Part shown: positions 1-8,486 of the stretch, one piece after another | Layout: every line of letters begins with the position of its first letter | Numbering within the stretch: the first letter of the stretch is position 1 | DNA from: Bacillus sp. NEB1478 | Lineage (GTDB): Bacteria > Bacillota > Bacilli > Bacillales > Fictibacillaceae | DNA: 64,000 nucleotides | Reading direction: 5' to 3' | Assembly (NCBI RefSeq): GCF_031582965.1 | Contig: NZ_CP134049.1 | Location: 558,001 to 622,000 of the forward strand | Made by a program: the position numbers and the translations under genes | The notes under the pieces: generated by a model | Told to the model about the DNA's origin: nothing | The model's database searches: none | What the model saw: only the letters and a program-made list of their open reading frames with translations

Positions 1-183
1 CAGGAAGCACATAAAAAAGGAATGAAGATTATTCCTTGGACAGTGGACGACAAGCCAACGATGAACAAGCTTATGGACGATGGAGTTGATGGTCTTATCA
101 CGGATTATCCTGACCGTTTGCGTGAGGTTATGGAACAGCGTAATCTCGAATTGCCGAAGCGTTATCCTGCACCAGTAGAATGA
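1..183 (+). CDS. Glycerophosphodiester phosphodiesterase, C-terminal fragment
   Basis: The window opens inside a gene, and only the last 60 residues are visible. They carry the end of a GDPD TIM barrel: a K-I-I-P-W-T-V-D strand, then D-G-V-D-G-L-I-T-D-Y-P-D-R, the usual last strand and helix of UgpQ/GlpQ-type enzymes. These enzymes hydrolyse glycerophosphodiesters to glycerol 3-phosphate and an alcohol. There is no visible clue to secretion because the N-terminus is missing. The stop codon overlaps an ATG of the next open frame (ATGA at 180-183), so the two genes are probably cotranscribed. Confidence 0.85.
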   Translation, partial: QEAHKKGMKIIPWTVDDKPTMNKLMDDGVDGLITDYPDRLREVMEQRNLELPKRYPAPVE

Positions 184-236
184 GAGATTTAGATAGGATT
201 GAACAAGCTTTTTTTCTGAGTAAGGAGCGTGTTCTT

Positions 237-740
237 GTGAAGGAAAGAATCATCTTTGAGCAGTTTGAATTTGCACGAAACCTTACGCTGCTCGTAGCCA
301 AAGAAACGACCGAAGAAAATGCGGATGTGATTTTTAAAGGGTTTCCAAATTCTCTCCGCTGGCAGTTTGGCCACATTTTTACTTCAGTTGAGGAAATCGT
401 TTTTAAGAGCAGCAACGAAACGATAAATTCGCCTGAAAAATATGGAGAACTGTTTAATCAAGGAACACGGCCATCTGAATGGAAAACAAATCCTCCGGCG
501 ATTGAAGAAATTGTACGTTTACTGTCTGAACAGTTGAAACGAGTAAAAGAAACATTCTATGGCAGACTGGATGAAAAACTTACAGAGCCTCTAATCGCGG
601 GACCATTAACATTAGAAACGATTGGCGACCTGCTATCGTTTGCAGCATTCCACGAAAGTGAACATATCGGTGTGATTAAAAGTCTATTAAATGCCTTGAA
701 AGGAGAGACACAGGAACCTTTAATGCCCAAATCAAAATAG
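237..740 (+). CDS. DinB-like family protein
   Basis: The 167-residue product has the four-helix DinB/YfiT layout. An N-terminal helix reads F-E-Q-F-E-F-A-R, a later segment reads L-R-W-Q-F-G-H-I, and H-E-S-E-H near residue 140 supplies the metal-type histidines. Such proteins are putative metal-dependent enzymes, often thiol (bacillithiol) S-transferases; the substrate is unknown here. The open frame extends to an ATG at 180 that overlaps the preceding stop. I prefer the GTG at 237 because AAGGAG at 222-227 lies 9 bases upstream and the product then begins just before the first DinB helix. The longer 186-residue form is possible by translational coupling. Confidence 0.75.
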   Translation: MKERIIFEQFEFARNLTLLVAKETTEENADVIFKGFPNSLRWQFGHIFTSVEEIVFKSSNETINSPEKYGELFNQGTRPSEWKTNPPAIEEIVRLLSEQLKRVKETFYGRLDEKLTEPLIAGPLTLETIGDLLSFAAFHESEHIGVIKSLLNALKGETQEPLMPKSK

Positions 741-865
741 ATTGTTATTTATTTTTTTCTGTAACAAGATGTTCTAGGATTTTACCGTTCTTTAAAATTA
801 GACGTTTTTGATGGTAACACGAGGTCTCTTATAGAAATATGACAGGTGTTTAAATAAATAGGGAA

Positions 866-912
866 GAGGCTGGATGAAAAGTAATTAATACTTTTTGGTC
901 AGCCTCATTTTT
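866..912 (+). terminator. Intrinsic terminator downstream of the DinB-like gene
   Basis: GAGGCTG at 866-872 pairs with CAGCCTC ending at 906, with an inner AAAAGTA/TACTTTT pairing, followed by a T-rich tail. It lies about 125 bases beyond the DinB stop. The rest of the 741-1349 gap holds no gene that I can support; it contains the 21-bp repeat array starting at 1142. Confidence 0.6.
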
Positions 913-1141
913 CGTTGTTTAGGAAATGATAAAAACTAGATCTGTGGATAGTTTGTTTAGAACGATATGGCCATACGGTATTTACCGTACTAATTTAGGA
1001 ATTAAAAGCAAGATTTCGGTCAAAAAGGTGAAAAAACGATCAAAAATAAGACCAATACTGCAGAAGGTGGACCATTCCGTCTTCAAAACCTAATAAATAA
1101 GAACTTTTTCTGCCTTAATAAGGCTCTACCAACCATATATT

Positions 1142-1246
1142 CACGGTCAACAGCCATAATTCCACGGTCAACAGCCATAATTCCACGTTAAACGGTGATA
1201 TACCCACGTTAATTTCTGAATAACCACGAACCGACATCATTCGACA
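1142..1246. repeat. Array of about five 20-21-bp imperfect repeats
   Basis: Units begin with CACG at 1142, 1163, 1184, 1205 and 1225. The first two are identical over 21 bases; the others diverge. The last unit (CACGAACCGACATCATTCGA) matches the closing units of the arrays at 5064 and 25909. It sits between the convergent DinB and gerC genes. It is not a CRISPR, because there are no spacers and the units are degenerate. Confidence 0.75.
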
Positions 1247-1349
1247 ACAATCCGATATTCCTCATCTATATGTCGGAGTGGATGACCAGATGAAAACGTA
1301 TGGTCTTAAAAATATGCATTACTGCTGGATTTTTATTTTATTTCATCAG

Positions 1350-2468
1350 CTACTTTATAATTCCTGTTTTTACGATCTCCACTTTAACATGCGTGTTAAT
1401 TTTGATGGAAGGATACGTTTCTTTCCAATCAAGAGATTGCCAAGTCCCTGGATCTGTTTCTTTTATTCTCTGGCCAATTCCTAATACATCACTATTCGCT
1501 TTCTGAGTCGTTTTCATAATATGATTTGCCCGTTTAGTCAAATCATTTGATATAGTAGTTTGTAATTTTTTCAACTGCTTAGGAGTTATATTTGACGTCT
1601 TAGGATACTGTTTAAGTCCTACCGAAAGATCTAACTTAAGGTTAACAACCGGTTTATGAGAGGCATCCTTTTGAATATTTATTTTACGTTTTGCCTTTGT
1701 AATCCGATAGGAGACTTGATTATTTAATTTTTTCTCTTCACTCATATAAGTCAGTAAATCAACCTTTTTTTCGTAATTATTCATTAGCAGCAGTAGAAGA
1801 GAACAATCTCTTAGTTGAATCATTTTCCCAGAAAAAGCGTTTTGGCTTATCAATCCTGCACCAGAGACTAATATACCGTCCCCCCTTTGTTCTAAAACAG
1901 GGAGAATGAAATCTTTTCCTGCTTCATTAAATAAAGAAAACAATGTGTTTAGGTTCCCTTCAGGAATCGTAGAATTCTCTTCAGCTGCATCGATGATCTC
2001 ATACAATCCAAATGCAATCGGGTCCGTGCCGATCTCTTTGAAAGAAAAAAGCTCGCTCGCTTTCAAACCTTTCACAATGGCTACCTTACTCCCTAAATAG
2101 GGGTCTGGATTTCGATAAAACAGATCAAGATAGGAATTTAAATTTTTCTTTGCAAAGCTTTCCCCCAATAATATGATTCGTGATTTTGAAGCGGATAATG
2201 GACCTCTATGATACATTCGTAACTCAGTAAAAGTGTCATCTATGGAATCACCGGTTGCTGATGATTGCTGGTTGTTAAAATCAAAATATCCAGAACCTTT
2301 TGGTATGATTTGAAGGACAACAATCGTTGATTTGATCTTGTTATCTTTTAAATCGAAACTGATTCCATTAATGACTTCAGAATCTATAATTAATTTCTGG
2401 TCCCAACAGCCTGTTAGCAAAGGAAAAACGAATAAGATGGCAATCAATTTTATGTACATTTTCATCAT
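1350..2468 (-). CDS. gerC: Spore germination lipoprotein GerC (Ger(x)C family)
   Basis: The 372-residue product is the lipoprotein subunit of a GerA-type germinant receptor of the spore inner membrane. The start has a short hydrophobic signal ending in the lipobox L-T-G-C followed by W-D-Q, the classic GerAC opening. The body continues to a K-I-N-T-H-V-K-V-E-I type C-terminal strand, and the length matches the family. Its ATG overlaps the gerB stop by four bases (ATGA), and AAGGGTGA precedes it. It is the last gene of a gerA-gerB-gerC operon read right to left. The germinant recognised by the receptor cannot be told from sequence. Confidence 0.93.
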   Translation of the reverse strand: MMKMYIKLIAILFVFPLLTGCWDQKLIIDSEVINGISFDLKDNKIKSTIVVLQIIPKGSGYFDFNNQQSSATGDSIDDTFTELRMYHRGPLSASKSRIILLGESFAKKNLNSYLDLFYRNPDPYLGSKVAIVKGLKASELFSFKEIGTDPIAFGLYEIIDAAEENSTIPEGNLNTLFSLFNEAGKDFILPVLEQRGDGILVSGAGLISQNAFSGKMIQLRDCSLLLLLMNNYEKKVDLLTYMSEEKKLNNQVSYRITKAKRKINIQKDASHKPVVNLKLDLSVGLKQYPKTSNITPKQLKKLQTTISNDLTKRANHIMKTTQKANSDVLGIGQRIKETDPGTWQSLDWKETYPSIKINTHVKVEIVKTGIIK

Positions 2469-3529
2469 GTTCTTTTCACCCTTATTTTTGAAATGATTAA
2501 TAACAAAATCGGAATGAAAAATACAAAGATAATATTTAAATAGGTCATTAAACTTGATAGTGATTCTTTCAAGGAAGGGCTGACAGGAAATAAACCTATA
2601 CCGAATAATAAAAACGCTATCAAGTACACGGAAGTCTTTCTTTGGATGGAAAAAAGGTTTTGAACGCCAAGGCTTGCATTAAAAAGCTGGATAACAAGAG
2701 TCGTAGAGATCGGGACAAGCCAAAAGGAAAGAAAGATAATATCAATTCTTTCGACAAATTCAAATGAAAGCCCTCGGAAAAGATATAATAACGGCTGCTG
2801 CACGAGACTGAATTGTGCGCCACTGAAGTAAATAATACACGTGATAATTAAAAACAAATAGAGAGATACCGTGAATAAATTTGACAATGAGATCACTTTC
2901 AAGCTTTTATTAGGCTCCTTCAAAAACGGCATGATGAAAAGAATGAACTCGAATCCGATGAGGGAGACGAAAGCATCAGGACTTGCTTTCAAGATCGGTA
3001 TAAATCCACTTGCACCGATAGGCAACAGTCTTCCAACGTTAATATCAGCTTTTGAGTAAACGAGAATGAGCAAAAAGATCAAAACGATAAACAAAATAGA
3101 AAAAAAGAGAAATGTTTTCGAAATGGTCAGCAGATGTTCTTTGGCAATATAGGATGAAGCCAGAAGTAACAACAAGATGATTGCCCAGCGAGGTGTTTGA
3201 TGCAAAATCCAAGTATTGATAACATCCGTAACTAATAGGATCAATAACATCGAAACCGCTATGAAATACAAAATATACATAAAATTTAAGGTTTTCCCGA
3301 AAAAATTTCCCAACAGTTTAAGATTTAGTTCATACAAAGTATTTTTAGGAGAGACCTTACTTAAAGCAACAAGAACAATAATCACACCTTGCGCGAGGAC
3401 TCCAGCGATCAACAAAGAAATCCAGCTGTCCTGGTGTACATCATTGTAGAGGATATAGGGCAAACCAAGGATTCCAATACCGATCTGGGCTTGTATAATC
3501 AAGAAAAATAAATTCTTATTTGTAAGCAT
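2465..3529 (-). CDS. gerB: Spore germination protein GerB (APC-superfamily-like permease)
   Basis: This 354-residue, very hydrophobic protein has about ten membrane segments. It opens with L-F-F-L-I-I-Q-A-Q-I-G-I-G-I-L-G-L-P, the unwound first helix typical of GerAB proteins related to amino-acid transporters. In known receptors GerAB is the germinant-binding subunit. The start has GAGGG about 11 bases upstream and lies 7 bases after the gerA stop, so the genes are translationally close. The length is normal for the family and no break was seen. Confidence 0.93.
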   Translation of the reverse strand: MLTNKNLFFLIIQAQIGIGILGLPYILYNDVHQDSWISLLIAGVLAQGVIIVLVALSKVSPKNTLYELNLKLLGNFFGKTLNFMYILYFIAVSMLLILLVTDVINTWILHQTPRWAIILLLLLASSYIAKEHLLTISKTFLFFSILFIVLIFLLILVYSKADINVGRLLPIGASGFIPILKASPDAFVSLIGFEFILFIMPFLKEPNKSLKVISLSNLFTVSLYLFLIITCIIYFSGAQFSLVQQPLLYLFRGLSFEFVERIDIIFLSFWLVPISTTLVIQLFNASLGVQNLFSIQRKTSVYLIAFLLFGIGLFPVSPSLKESLSSLMTYLNIIFVFFIPILLLIISKIRVKRT

Positions 3530-3536
3530 ATTTATC

Positions 3537-4919
3537 TTAACCCTCTCGCTTTTTTGGTTTAGATTTCACGATTGATTGAAGAATTTTAGGTGAATCCACA
3601 TACGCTTTTCCTGAAGAGGTCAGCTTGACAAGGTGAGTCAAATACACCATTAATCCGAAGGCAATTCCAATAAAACCAAATATAGCTGCCAGGAAAATTA
3701 AAGGAAAACTCATTAACCGGATCGAAGTACTCATCTCACCAATTGGGATAACGAATGATGAAACGGCAGTAATAGCGATAACAACAACCATCGTATTCGA
3801 TATAAAATTGGTTTGAACGATGGCTGAACCAATCACAATAGCCCCAACCGTACCGATTGTTTGGGCAACAGCAGAAGGTAGTCTTACAGATGCTTCTTTC
3901 AATAATTCCAATACAATCTGCATAATGACCGCTTCGATTAAAGGATGAAAGGGAACATTCATCACCGAGAGTTTTAGCGTATAAAAGGTGCTTACCGGTA
4001 AAATTGCAGAATGAAAGGCATTCACGGCAATATAAAAAGCCGGAAGAGTAACTGACAAGATAAATGCGAGCATTCGTAACGTGAAATAAAAAAGATTAAC
4101 AAACCATCGTGAATTAACATCTTCTGGGCTTCTTAAAAAGGCGTAAAAGGTAACAGGAGTCACTAAAGCAGAAGGTTCATGCTCAAGAAAAATCACGACA
4201 CTGCCTTTCAAGAGATTATTTGCCGTCCTGTCTGGCCTTTCCGTTCTTAACGTTTGCGGAAAGGGCGAAAATGGATAATCTTCTAGAACTTCCTGCAGCT
4301 GCCTGGATTGTATAAGTTCCGGTTCTTTTATTTGATCTAATCTATTTTTGATTGAATTGATGATGTCTGATTCGACTTTAGATTCGATATAACAGATAGC
4401 GATTTCTGCATTTGTTAAAGTCCCATATTGTTTATACTCCACTTTGAATTCTGGAGTCCGTAGCCTTTTTCTAAGCATAGAAATGTTTGTACTCGCATTT
4501 TCAACAAAACTATCATGGGCGCCGAGCGTTACTTTTTCGTTTAAGGATTCATTGATTGCGCGCTTCTCATCGGTTAAGGTCGCAATCGAATAGACAAAAT
4601 TACAATCTTCCAGAAATAAAATGGTATTACCCTGTGCCAATGAATAACTTATATCCTTATATGTTGTCAGGGTTGTAAATTGTGTGGCGCTAATTGATTC
4701 TTCAATTCTTTCAGTTTCCTGCTTGTTTAACGGATTGATAATATGGATTTCAATGGATTCCTTATCAATGATCGTATCAAGATACAGAAGGATGATGGTT
4801 TTATTGTGAAAAATCACCTGTCTTCGTTTTAAATCTTCTGTATGAAACATTTTTTCTTCTATATTAAATAAGTTTTGGTTTAAATCTTTTGTAAGAAGTT
4901 CATTTTGTGATTTTGCCAT
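3537..4919 (-). CDS. gerA: Spore germination protein GerA subunit
   Basis: The 460-residue product is the large subunit of the germinant receptor. It has a soluble N-terminal half of about 240 residues, with G-A-H-D-S-F-V-E-N, I-S-M-L-R-K-R-L and G-S-V-V-I-F-L-E-H-E-P-S-A-L motifs. The C-terminal half holds four to six membrane segments, including P-F-H-P-L-I-E-A-V and S-I-R-L-M-S-F-P. These are hallmark GerAA segments. It is first in its operon. The ribosome binding site before the ATG at 4919 is weak, and an internal ATG at codon 24 is a less likely start. Expression would be expected in the forespore from a sigma-G promoter, which I could not place confidently. Confidence 0.93.
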   Translation of the reverse strand: MAKSQNELLTKDLNQNLFNIEEKMFHTEDLKRRQVIFHNKTIILLYLDTIIDKESIEIHIINPLNKQETERIEESISATQFTTLTTYKDISYSLAQGNTILFLEDCNFVYSIATLTDEKRAINESLNEKVTLGAHDSFVENASTNISMLRKRLRTPEFKVEYKQYGTLTNAEIAICYIESKVESDIINSIKNRLDQIKEPELIQSRQLQEVLEDYPFSPFPQTLRTERPDRTANNLLKGSVVIFLEHEPSALVTPVTFYAFLRSPEDVNSRWFVNLFYFTLRMLAFILSVTLPAFYIAVNAFHSAILPVSTFYTLKLSVMNVPFHPLIEAVIMQIVLELLKEASVRLPSAVAQTIGTVGAIVIGSAIVQTNFISNTMVVVIAITAVSSFVIPIGEMSTSIRLMSFPLIFLAAIFGFIGIAFGLMVYLTHLVKLTSSGKAYVDSPKILQSIVKSKPKKREG

Positions 4920-5063
4920 ATCGCATCAATCTACTTTCTTTAAAAAGTTGATAGTATGCATTATGTACCTCTGCTTCGATGGATATTCTTTTAGCAGGTA
5001 GAAATATTGAGATTTGAAAAACAAACATAGAGTAGATAATTGCAGAGAAACGAATCGAATTCC

Positions 5064-5146
5064 CACACTTTTTCTGGTGAATCTCACACTTTTTCTTATG
5101 AATCTCACAAATATAAATTTATAAACACGAGACGACATCAATCGAC
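5064..5146. repeat. Array of four 20-21-bp imperfect repeats
   Basis: Units start at 5064, 5085, 5106 and 5126. The first two share CACACTTTTTCT; the last reads CACGAGACGACATCAATCGA, matching the closing units of the arrays at 1142 and 25909. The array lies upstream of gerA, in the 4920-5327 gap, where no other feature is evident. Confidence 0.75.
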
Positions 5147-5327
5147 AAACAAAAGTCGCCAGCACACCTACCTCACTAATCCCAAAAACGCATAATAAAA
5201 ATGAACTGGCTAAACCACTTCATTGTCCGGGGTGTTCTATGTATTCTGAAGGCGATTGTACACTATTTCACATACAAGGGTAAAAAGAAACGCGAGGGTG
5301 AATCTGGTAATCTCTCTATTTGTATTT

Positions 5328-5657
5328 TTATTCGAGGGTATTTAGCTGATCAGCACGTGCTTTTTGACTCAGCTCGTTGGAGAAGTTCATGGCGTCATGG
5401 ATGGATGAAAAATGCTGTGATGAATAATAAGGTGTTTTGTAGCAGATGACGCAGTTGTTTTCGGAAGGGTAGATGCGAACCTTCCAATGGAAAACATCCG
5501 GCTGTTTCTCGGTTCCTTCCATCGCGATCAGCCAGTGGGTGGAACCTTCAAACGATGCATTTTCCTTTGTTCTTTCTAGAAGGGATGCTCGATCATTCTC
5601 TCCGATAAGAATTAGCCCCTTTTGATAAAACTCCCTAAGATTCGGATAATCGCTCAT
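5328..5657 (-). CDS. Hypothetical protein, 109 residues
   Basis: I do not recognise this family. AAGGAGAG is placed 7 bases before the ATG, which supports a real gene. The product is soluble and mixed alpha/beta, with a tryptophan-containing core (T-H-W-L-I-A-M-E-G, F-H-W-K-V-R-I-Y-P) and no signal or membrane segment. It stands alone: gerA is downstream in the same direction, beyond a 400-base gap, and pssA is upstream with its own terminator between them. Confidence 0.65.
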   Translation of the reverse strand: MSDYPNLREFYQKGLILIGENDRASLLERTKENASFEGSTHWLIAMEGTEKQPDVFHWKVRIYPSENNCVICYKTPYYSSQHFSSIHDAMNFSNELSQKARADQLNTLE

Positions 5658-5870
5658 ACGATCTCTCCTTTCAAAACAACATGATTTGTCCGATTCTTTT
5701 CATTATCAATGAAAATCATGTTTTGTTTATTACATCATTATATGTACGAACTTTAAAAAGATGACAGACCTGTTCCTCTGTAGAGACTGTGTGTCAATCG
5801 TATGGAGCCGTATCGTGTGATTGGAAAAAGCGTTCCGAAACAAGAACGCTGGGAGGGTTTTTACGTAATT

Positions 5871-5886
5871 TTAAACAAGTGTTTAA
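5871..5886 (+). repeat. 16-bp palindrome TTAAACAAGTGTTTAA
   Basis: Exact match to the recurrent polar palindrome TTAAACAANNGTTTAA, found seven times in this window in the same orientation (also at 12803, 15755, 21687, 25019, 36435 and 46743). This copy lies just beyond the pssA terminator. Confidence 0.6.
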
Positions 5887-5892
5887 CTCACT

Positions 5893-5925
5893 AAAAAACC
5901 AGACACTGAATAAGTCAGCATCTGG
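5893..5925 (-). terminator. Intrinsic terminator of pssA
   Basis: On the minus strand an 11-bp stem (CCAGATGCTGA pairing with TCAGTGTCTGG, two G-U pairs) with loop CTTAT is followed by six T. It begins 13 bases after the pssA stop. Confidence 0.85.
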
Positions 5926-5937
5926 CATAGAAAATTT

Positions 5938-6663
5938 TTAAAACCGTCGTCTCTTGTTGCGGGGCTTTCGTCTTCTTCTTATGATTTTAATCTCTTTGAC
6001 TTTAATGAACCTCACGCCAATGAATAAGAAGTAGGTTAAGAGTGCGACATAAAAGAAAACCGGTACACTTTCGAACTGATTTTTGGCAACCAAATAAAAC
6101 ATATAGAATAAAAACAGCGTAATTATCGTCCCGTACCTTGGGAGCGGGATGTCTTTTAAGCTTGGAATTCTAATAGTACTGACCATTAAGAGCGCCAATC
6201 CGTAAAAGATCAAAACGAACACCCATAACGGAATCATTTTTACAAAAAAGACTAAAAAGACCACGATACCGCCAGCGGGAGGGATCGGAATACCTTTAAA
6301 GTATTTCATGGATTCTTCAGAGTCTGTAATATTAAAACGAGCTAGGCGGTATGCGCCGAAAAGCGGAAACAGTCCTGCAAGAACAAAACCCCACATGCCT
6401 AAATTAGCAAAATAGGAATGGGCAGTAATAAAGGCAGGTGCTACCCCAAATGAAACGACGTCTGCGAGGGAATCCAATTCCTTGCCAAGTGTGCCTGAAA
6501 CACCTAGAATTCTTGCTGCTCTTCCATCAACAGCATCCAGCATCATCGCGATAAAAATGAGTATGGCTGCATTTCGGAAATCGCCATGAGCGGCATATCC
6601 GATAGAAAGAAAACCAGAGAACAAGTTACCTAATGTTAATAAATTTGGTATATGTTTTTTCAT
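5938..6663 (-). CDS. pssA: CDP-diacylglycerol--serine O-phosphatidyltransferase
   Basis: This membrane enzyme makes phosphatidylserine from CDP-diacylglycerol and L-serine, the first committed step to phosphatidylethanolamine. The 241-residue product carries the full CDP-alcohol phosphotransferase signature: D46-G47-x2-A50-R51-x8-G60-x3-D64-x3-D68. About seven hydrophobic segments follow, and a strongly basic tail (R-R-R-R-K-P-R-N-K-R-R-R-F) ends the protein. AAGGACG precedes the ATG. It stands alone, without the decarboxylase gene psd that often accompanies it in Bacillus. Confidence 0.95.
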   Translation of the reverse strand: MKKHIPNLLTLGNLFSGFLSIGYAAHGDFRNAAILIFIAMMLDAVDGRAARILGVSGTLGKELDSLADVVSFGVAPAFITAHSYFANLGMWGFVLAGLFPLFGAYRLARFNITDSEESMKYFKGIPIPPAGGIVVFLVFFVKMIPLWVFVLIFYGLALLMVSTIRIPSLKDIPLPRYGTIITLFLFYMFYLVAKNQFESVPVFFYVALLTYFLFIGVRFIKVKEIKIIRRRRKPRNKRRRF

Positions 6664-6840
6664 TGTTCACGTCCTTAAAAAATACTCTTCCTTTTATAAT
6701 AAATGATTCAAAGGTCAAAAGGTTATACTTTTTTAGTTATCGACAAGCTTAACAGAAATGTTGAATGCTATAAAGGCTGTGCACATAACTCTTACTTTAA
6801 CCTATAGCGCTAAAATCATGCTGAACTGCGTGAAGTGAGT

Positions 6841-6999
6841 TTCGTAAACTTTGTTGCTATTGGAAGTGGGTGATTTCCACTCCAGGATGCTCGCTTTCCG
6901 CGGGGCAGGCGGTGAGCCACATTCGTACATTTCAAGTATAAGTGTCTCACCTGCCCACCTGTCCCGCAGGAGTCTCACACCTTACATTCCAATCAACCT
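6841..6999 (+). repeat. Mosaic intergenic repeat, copy 1 (short form)
   Basis: First of six copies in the window. The order is GTAAACTTTGTTGCTATTGG, then a GCTCGCTTTCCGCGGGG block, GGCGGTGAGCC, then CTCACCTG, CCCGCAGGAGTCTC and a closing CAATCAAC. This copy lacks the internal CATTTTC-bearing insert. It lies in the 6664-7572 gap, which holds only repeats and a terminator. Confidence 0.8.
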
Positions 7000-7076
7000 G
7001 TCATTGGGGTCAAATGACAAAATGCCTTAGAAGCAACAATCTTTTAGAAAAGAGCTTTTTTAAAAATGCTGTTTTA

Positions 7077-7298
7077 GTAAACTTTGTTGCTATTGGAAGT
7101 GGTTGATTTCCGTTCCAGGTTGCTCGCTTTCCGCAGGGCGTGCGGTGAGCCCACTCGTCGCCTTGCGACATTGAATGGTCTCACCTGTCCCGCTGATCCC
7201 GCAGGACAAGGAAAGCAACGGCCGCGTTAAATCGCACGAAGAAAATGTGATTTTCATTTTCGAGGAGTCTCGCACCTTCTGCTACAATCAACTTATCA
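7077..7298 (+). repeat. Mosaic intergenic repeat, copy 2 (with insert)
   Basis: Same element as copy 1, in the same orientation 236 bases downstream. It has an extra internal block at about 7203-7264 (GACAAGGAAAGCAACGGCCG through GAAAATG...CATTTTCGAGG). The insert contains a small inverted repeat, GAAAATG/CATTTTC. Confidence 0.8.
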
Positions 7299-7382
7299 AT
7301 TAAGAGTCTTCGCTAAAAAACTCAAATCTAAAAACAAAAATCTTTTAGAAAAGAGTCTCTAAAAAAGTGGTTACGCTGAATC

Positions 7383-7508
7383 CTCATAAAAGCCCGATGA
7401 AGGCACATAAACCTCTAATGAAACCACATAAAAGTACGGTGAGTCCACATTAAGATTCATTGAATTCTCATAAATACCACGTGAAACCACATAAATGCCT
7501 CTTTCATA
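7383..7508. repeat. Array of six 21-bp-period imperfect repeats
   Basis: Units starting CTCATAAA or CACATAAA occur at 7383, 7404, 7425, 7446, 7467 and 7488, exactly 21 bases apart, and the middle of each unit is poorly conserved. The unit consensus (YACATAAANNNNNNNTGAAN) differs from the arrays at 1142, 5064 and 25909, but the period is the same. Confidence 0.75.
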
Positions 7509-7531
7509 CTATCTTGACCTTTCCAAAATAA

Positions 7532-7564
7532 CAAAAGGAGCCAAAAACTTGTTTTGGCATCCTA
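7532..7564 (-). terminator. Intrinsic terminator of the RpiR gene
   Basis: On the minus strand GCCAAAAC and GTTTTTGGC form a hairpin followed by CTCCTTTTG. It lies just after the regulator's stop and is the first of four similar GCCAAAAC-type terminators in the window. Confidence 0.75.
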
Positions 7565-7572
7565 AATAGATT

Positions 7573-8316
7573 TTACTTCACGCTTTTCTTCAAATACCTT
7601 TCAAACAGCAGGTCGATCAGCAGCATTAGTGTTGATCTCGCCGTGATATCGTATCCTGCAAATTTAACGCGGTCGACGGTCATGCTCAAGTTCGTTTTTA
7701 CCATTTTTCCTAACGTGGAGTCGGAGGAATTCGTGATTGCGGCTGTGTCGACAACCTTATAAGTCAGCTTTTCTGCGGCTTGTACGAGTGTTTTCGTTTC
7801 CCCGCTGGATGAGATGAAGAAGATGAGGTCGTCAGGCTCAACCATGTTTGGGAGCAGGTCGATCATGTGGGACTCGTATGTATAATGGGTTTGTTTATTC
7901 GTCTGCATGAGCAGCTTCGAAAAGTATTCCGCCATCATTTTGGACAGACCGACTCCTACAACCATGACACGCTTTGCATTTTTGATTTTTTCACTCAGTT
8001 TTTCCAGATCATTTAAGTTAATCGTCTCGAACGCTGATATGAACTCATCTTTATACCGGTCAACGGGATTATCGTTCATTAACGTCTGGTTCTCGATCGT
8101 TTTCAAAATGTATTTTAGCTCCGAAAAGCCTTCTAATCCGAGCTTATGTGACATACGCACAATCGTTGTGGTGCTCACGTTGTTTACCTTTGCGATCTCG
8201 GTCAGCGAAAGCTTTTTAGCCTTGTCTAAATGCTGATCGATGTAATATAGCACTTGTTTTTCGGTCGGTGTACAGTTGGACAAGCTATTGCCGAACTGAT
8301 CCAGGAATTTCCCCAT
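7573..8316 (-). CDS. MurR/RpiR-family transcriptional regulator
   Basis: The product has an N-terminal helix-turn-helix of the RpiR type (T-E-K-Q-V-L-Y-Y-I, then L-S-L-T-E-I-A-K-V-N-N-V-S-T-T-T-I-V-R-M). A SIS sugar-phosphate isomerase-fold domain follows from about residue 100 (V-M-V-V-G-V-G-L-S-K and F-I-S-S-S-G-E-T-K-T). SIS domains in this family bind sugar phosphates. It is divergent from the PTS/GH38 operon and probably controls it in response to a phosphorylated sugar. I chose the ATG at 8316 (247 residues) because GAGGAAG lies 7 bases upstream; the ATG at 8331 has no good ribosome binding site. Confidence 0.88.
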   Translation of the reverse strand: MGKFLDQFGNSLSNCTPTEKQVLYYIDQHLDKAKKLSLTEIAKVNNVSTTTIVRMSHKLGLEGFSELKYILKTIENQTLMNDNPVDRYKDEFISAFETINLNDLEKLSEKIKNAKRVMVVGVGLSKMMAEYFSKLLMQTNKQTHYTYESHMIDLLPNMVEPDDLIFFISSSGETKTLVQAAEKLTYKVVDTAAITNSSDSTLGKMVKTNLSMTVDRVKFAGYDITARSTLMLLIDLLFERYLKKSVK

Positions 8317-8376
8317 CTGCTGCTTCCTCATTTCCGCACAATTCTTTCATTAAGTATAGCATGTCCATTTTTCATT

Positions 8377-8409
8377 CTGTACAAATATACAGACTCTGTA
8401 CAAAGACAG
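8377..8409. promoter_or_regulatory. Probable RpiR operator pair
   Basis: A palindrome CTGTACAAATATACAG lies at 8377-8392, and the half-site TCTGTACAAA is repeated 19 bases further on (8395-8404) and closes with GACAG. It is placed between the divergent regulator and PTS genes. Assignment to the RpiR protein is inferred from position. Confidence 0.5.
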
Positions 8410-8445
8410 CGGTTTCTTTTGTGTTACAACTAAAGTATAGAAAAG

Positions 8446-8459
8446 TGAAAGTGCTTTCA
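8446..8459 (+). promoter_or_regulatory. CcpA box (cre) before the PTS/GH38 operon
   Basis: TGAAAGTGCTTTCA matches the cre consensus TGWAANCGNTNWCA at 13 of 14 positions. It overlaps or directly follows a candidate -10 (TATAGA at 8436), so binding of CcpA there would repress the operon when preferred sugars are present. Confidence 0.6.
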
Positions 8460-8486
8460 TACTAAGTGCAGATTGGAGTGAATGTC

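Noticed and set aside
1142..1246. CRISPR array
   Set aside because: Units are directly adjacent, degenerate and without spacers, and no cas genes are nearby.
4926..5165. A 79-codon open frame on the minus strand
   Set aside because: It reads through the 21-bp array and its repeated residues (V-R-F-I-R-K-S, V-R-F-T-R-K-S) mirror the repeat. No ribosome binding site was found.
7077..7298. Insertion sequence or transposase remnant
   Set aside because: No transposase coding and no clear terminal inverted repeats; the copies behave as a repeat family.
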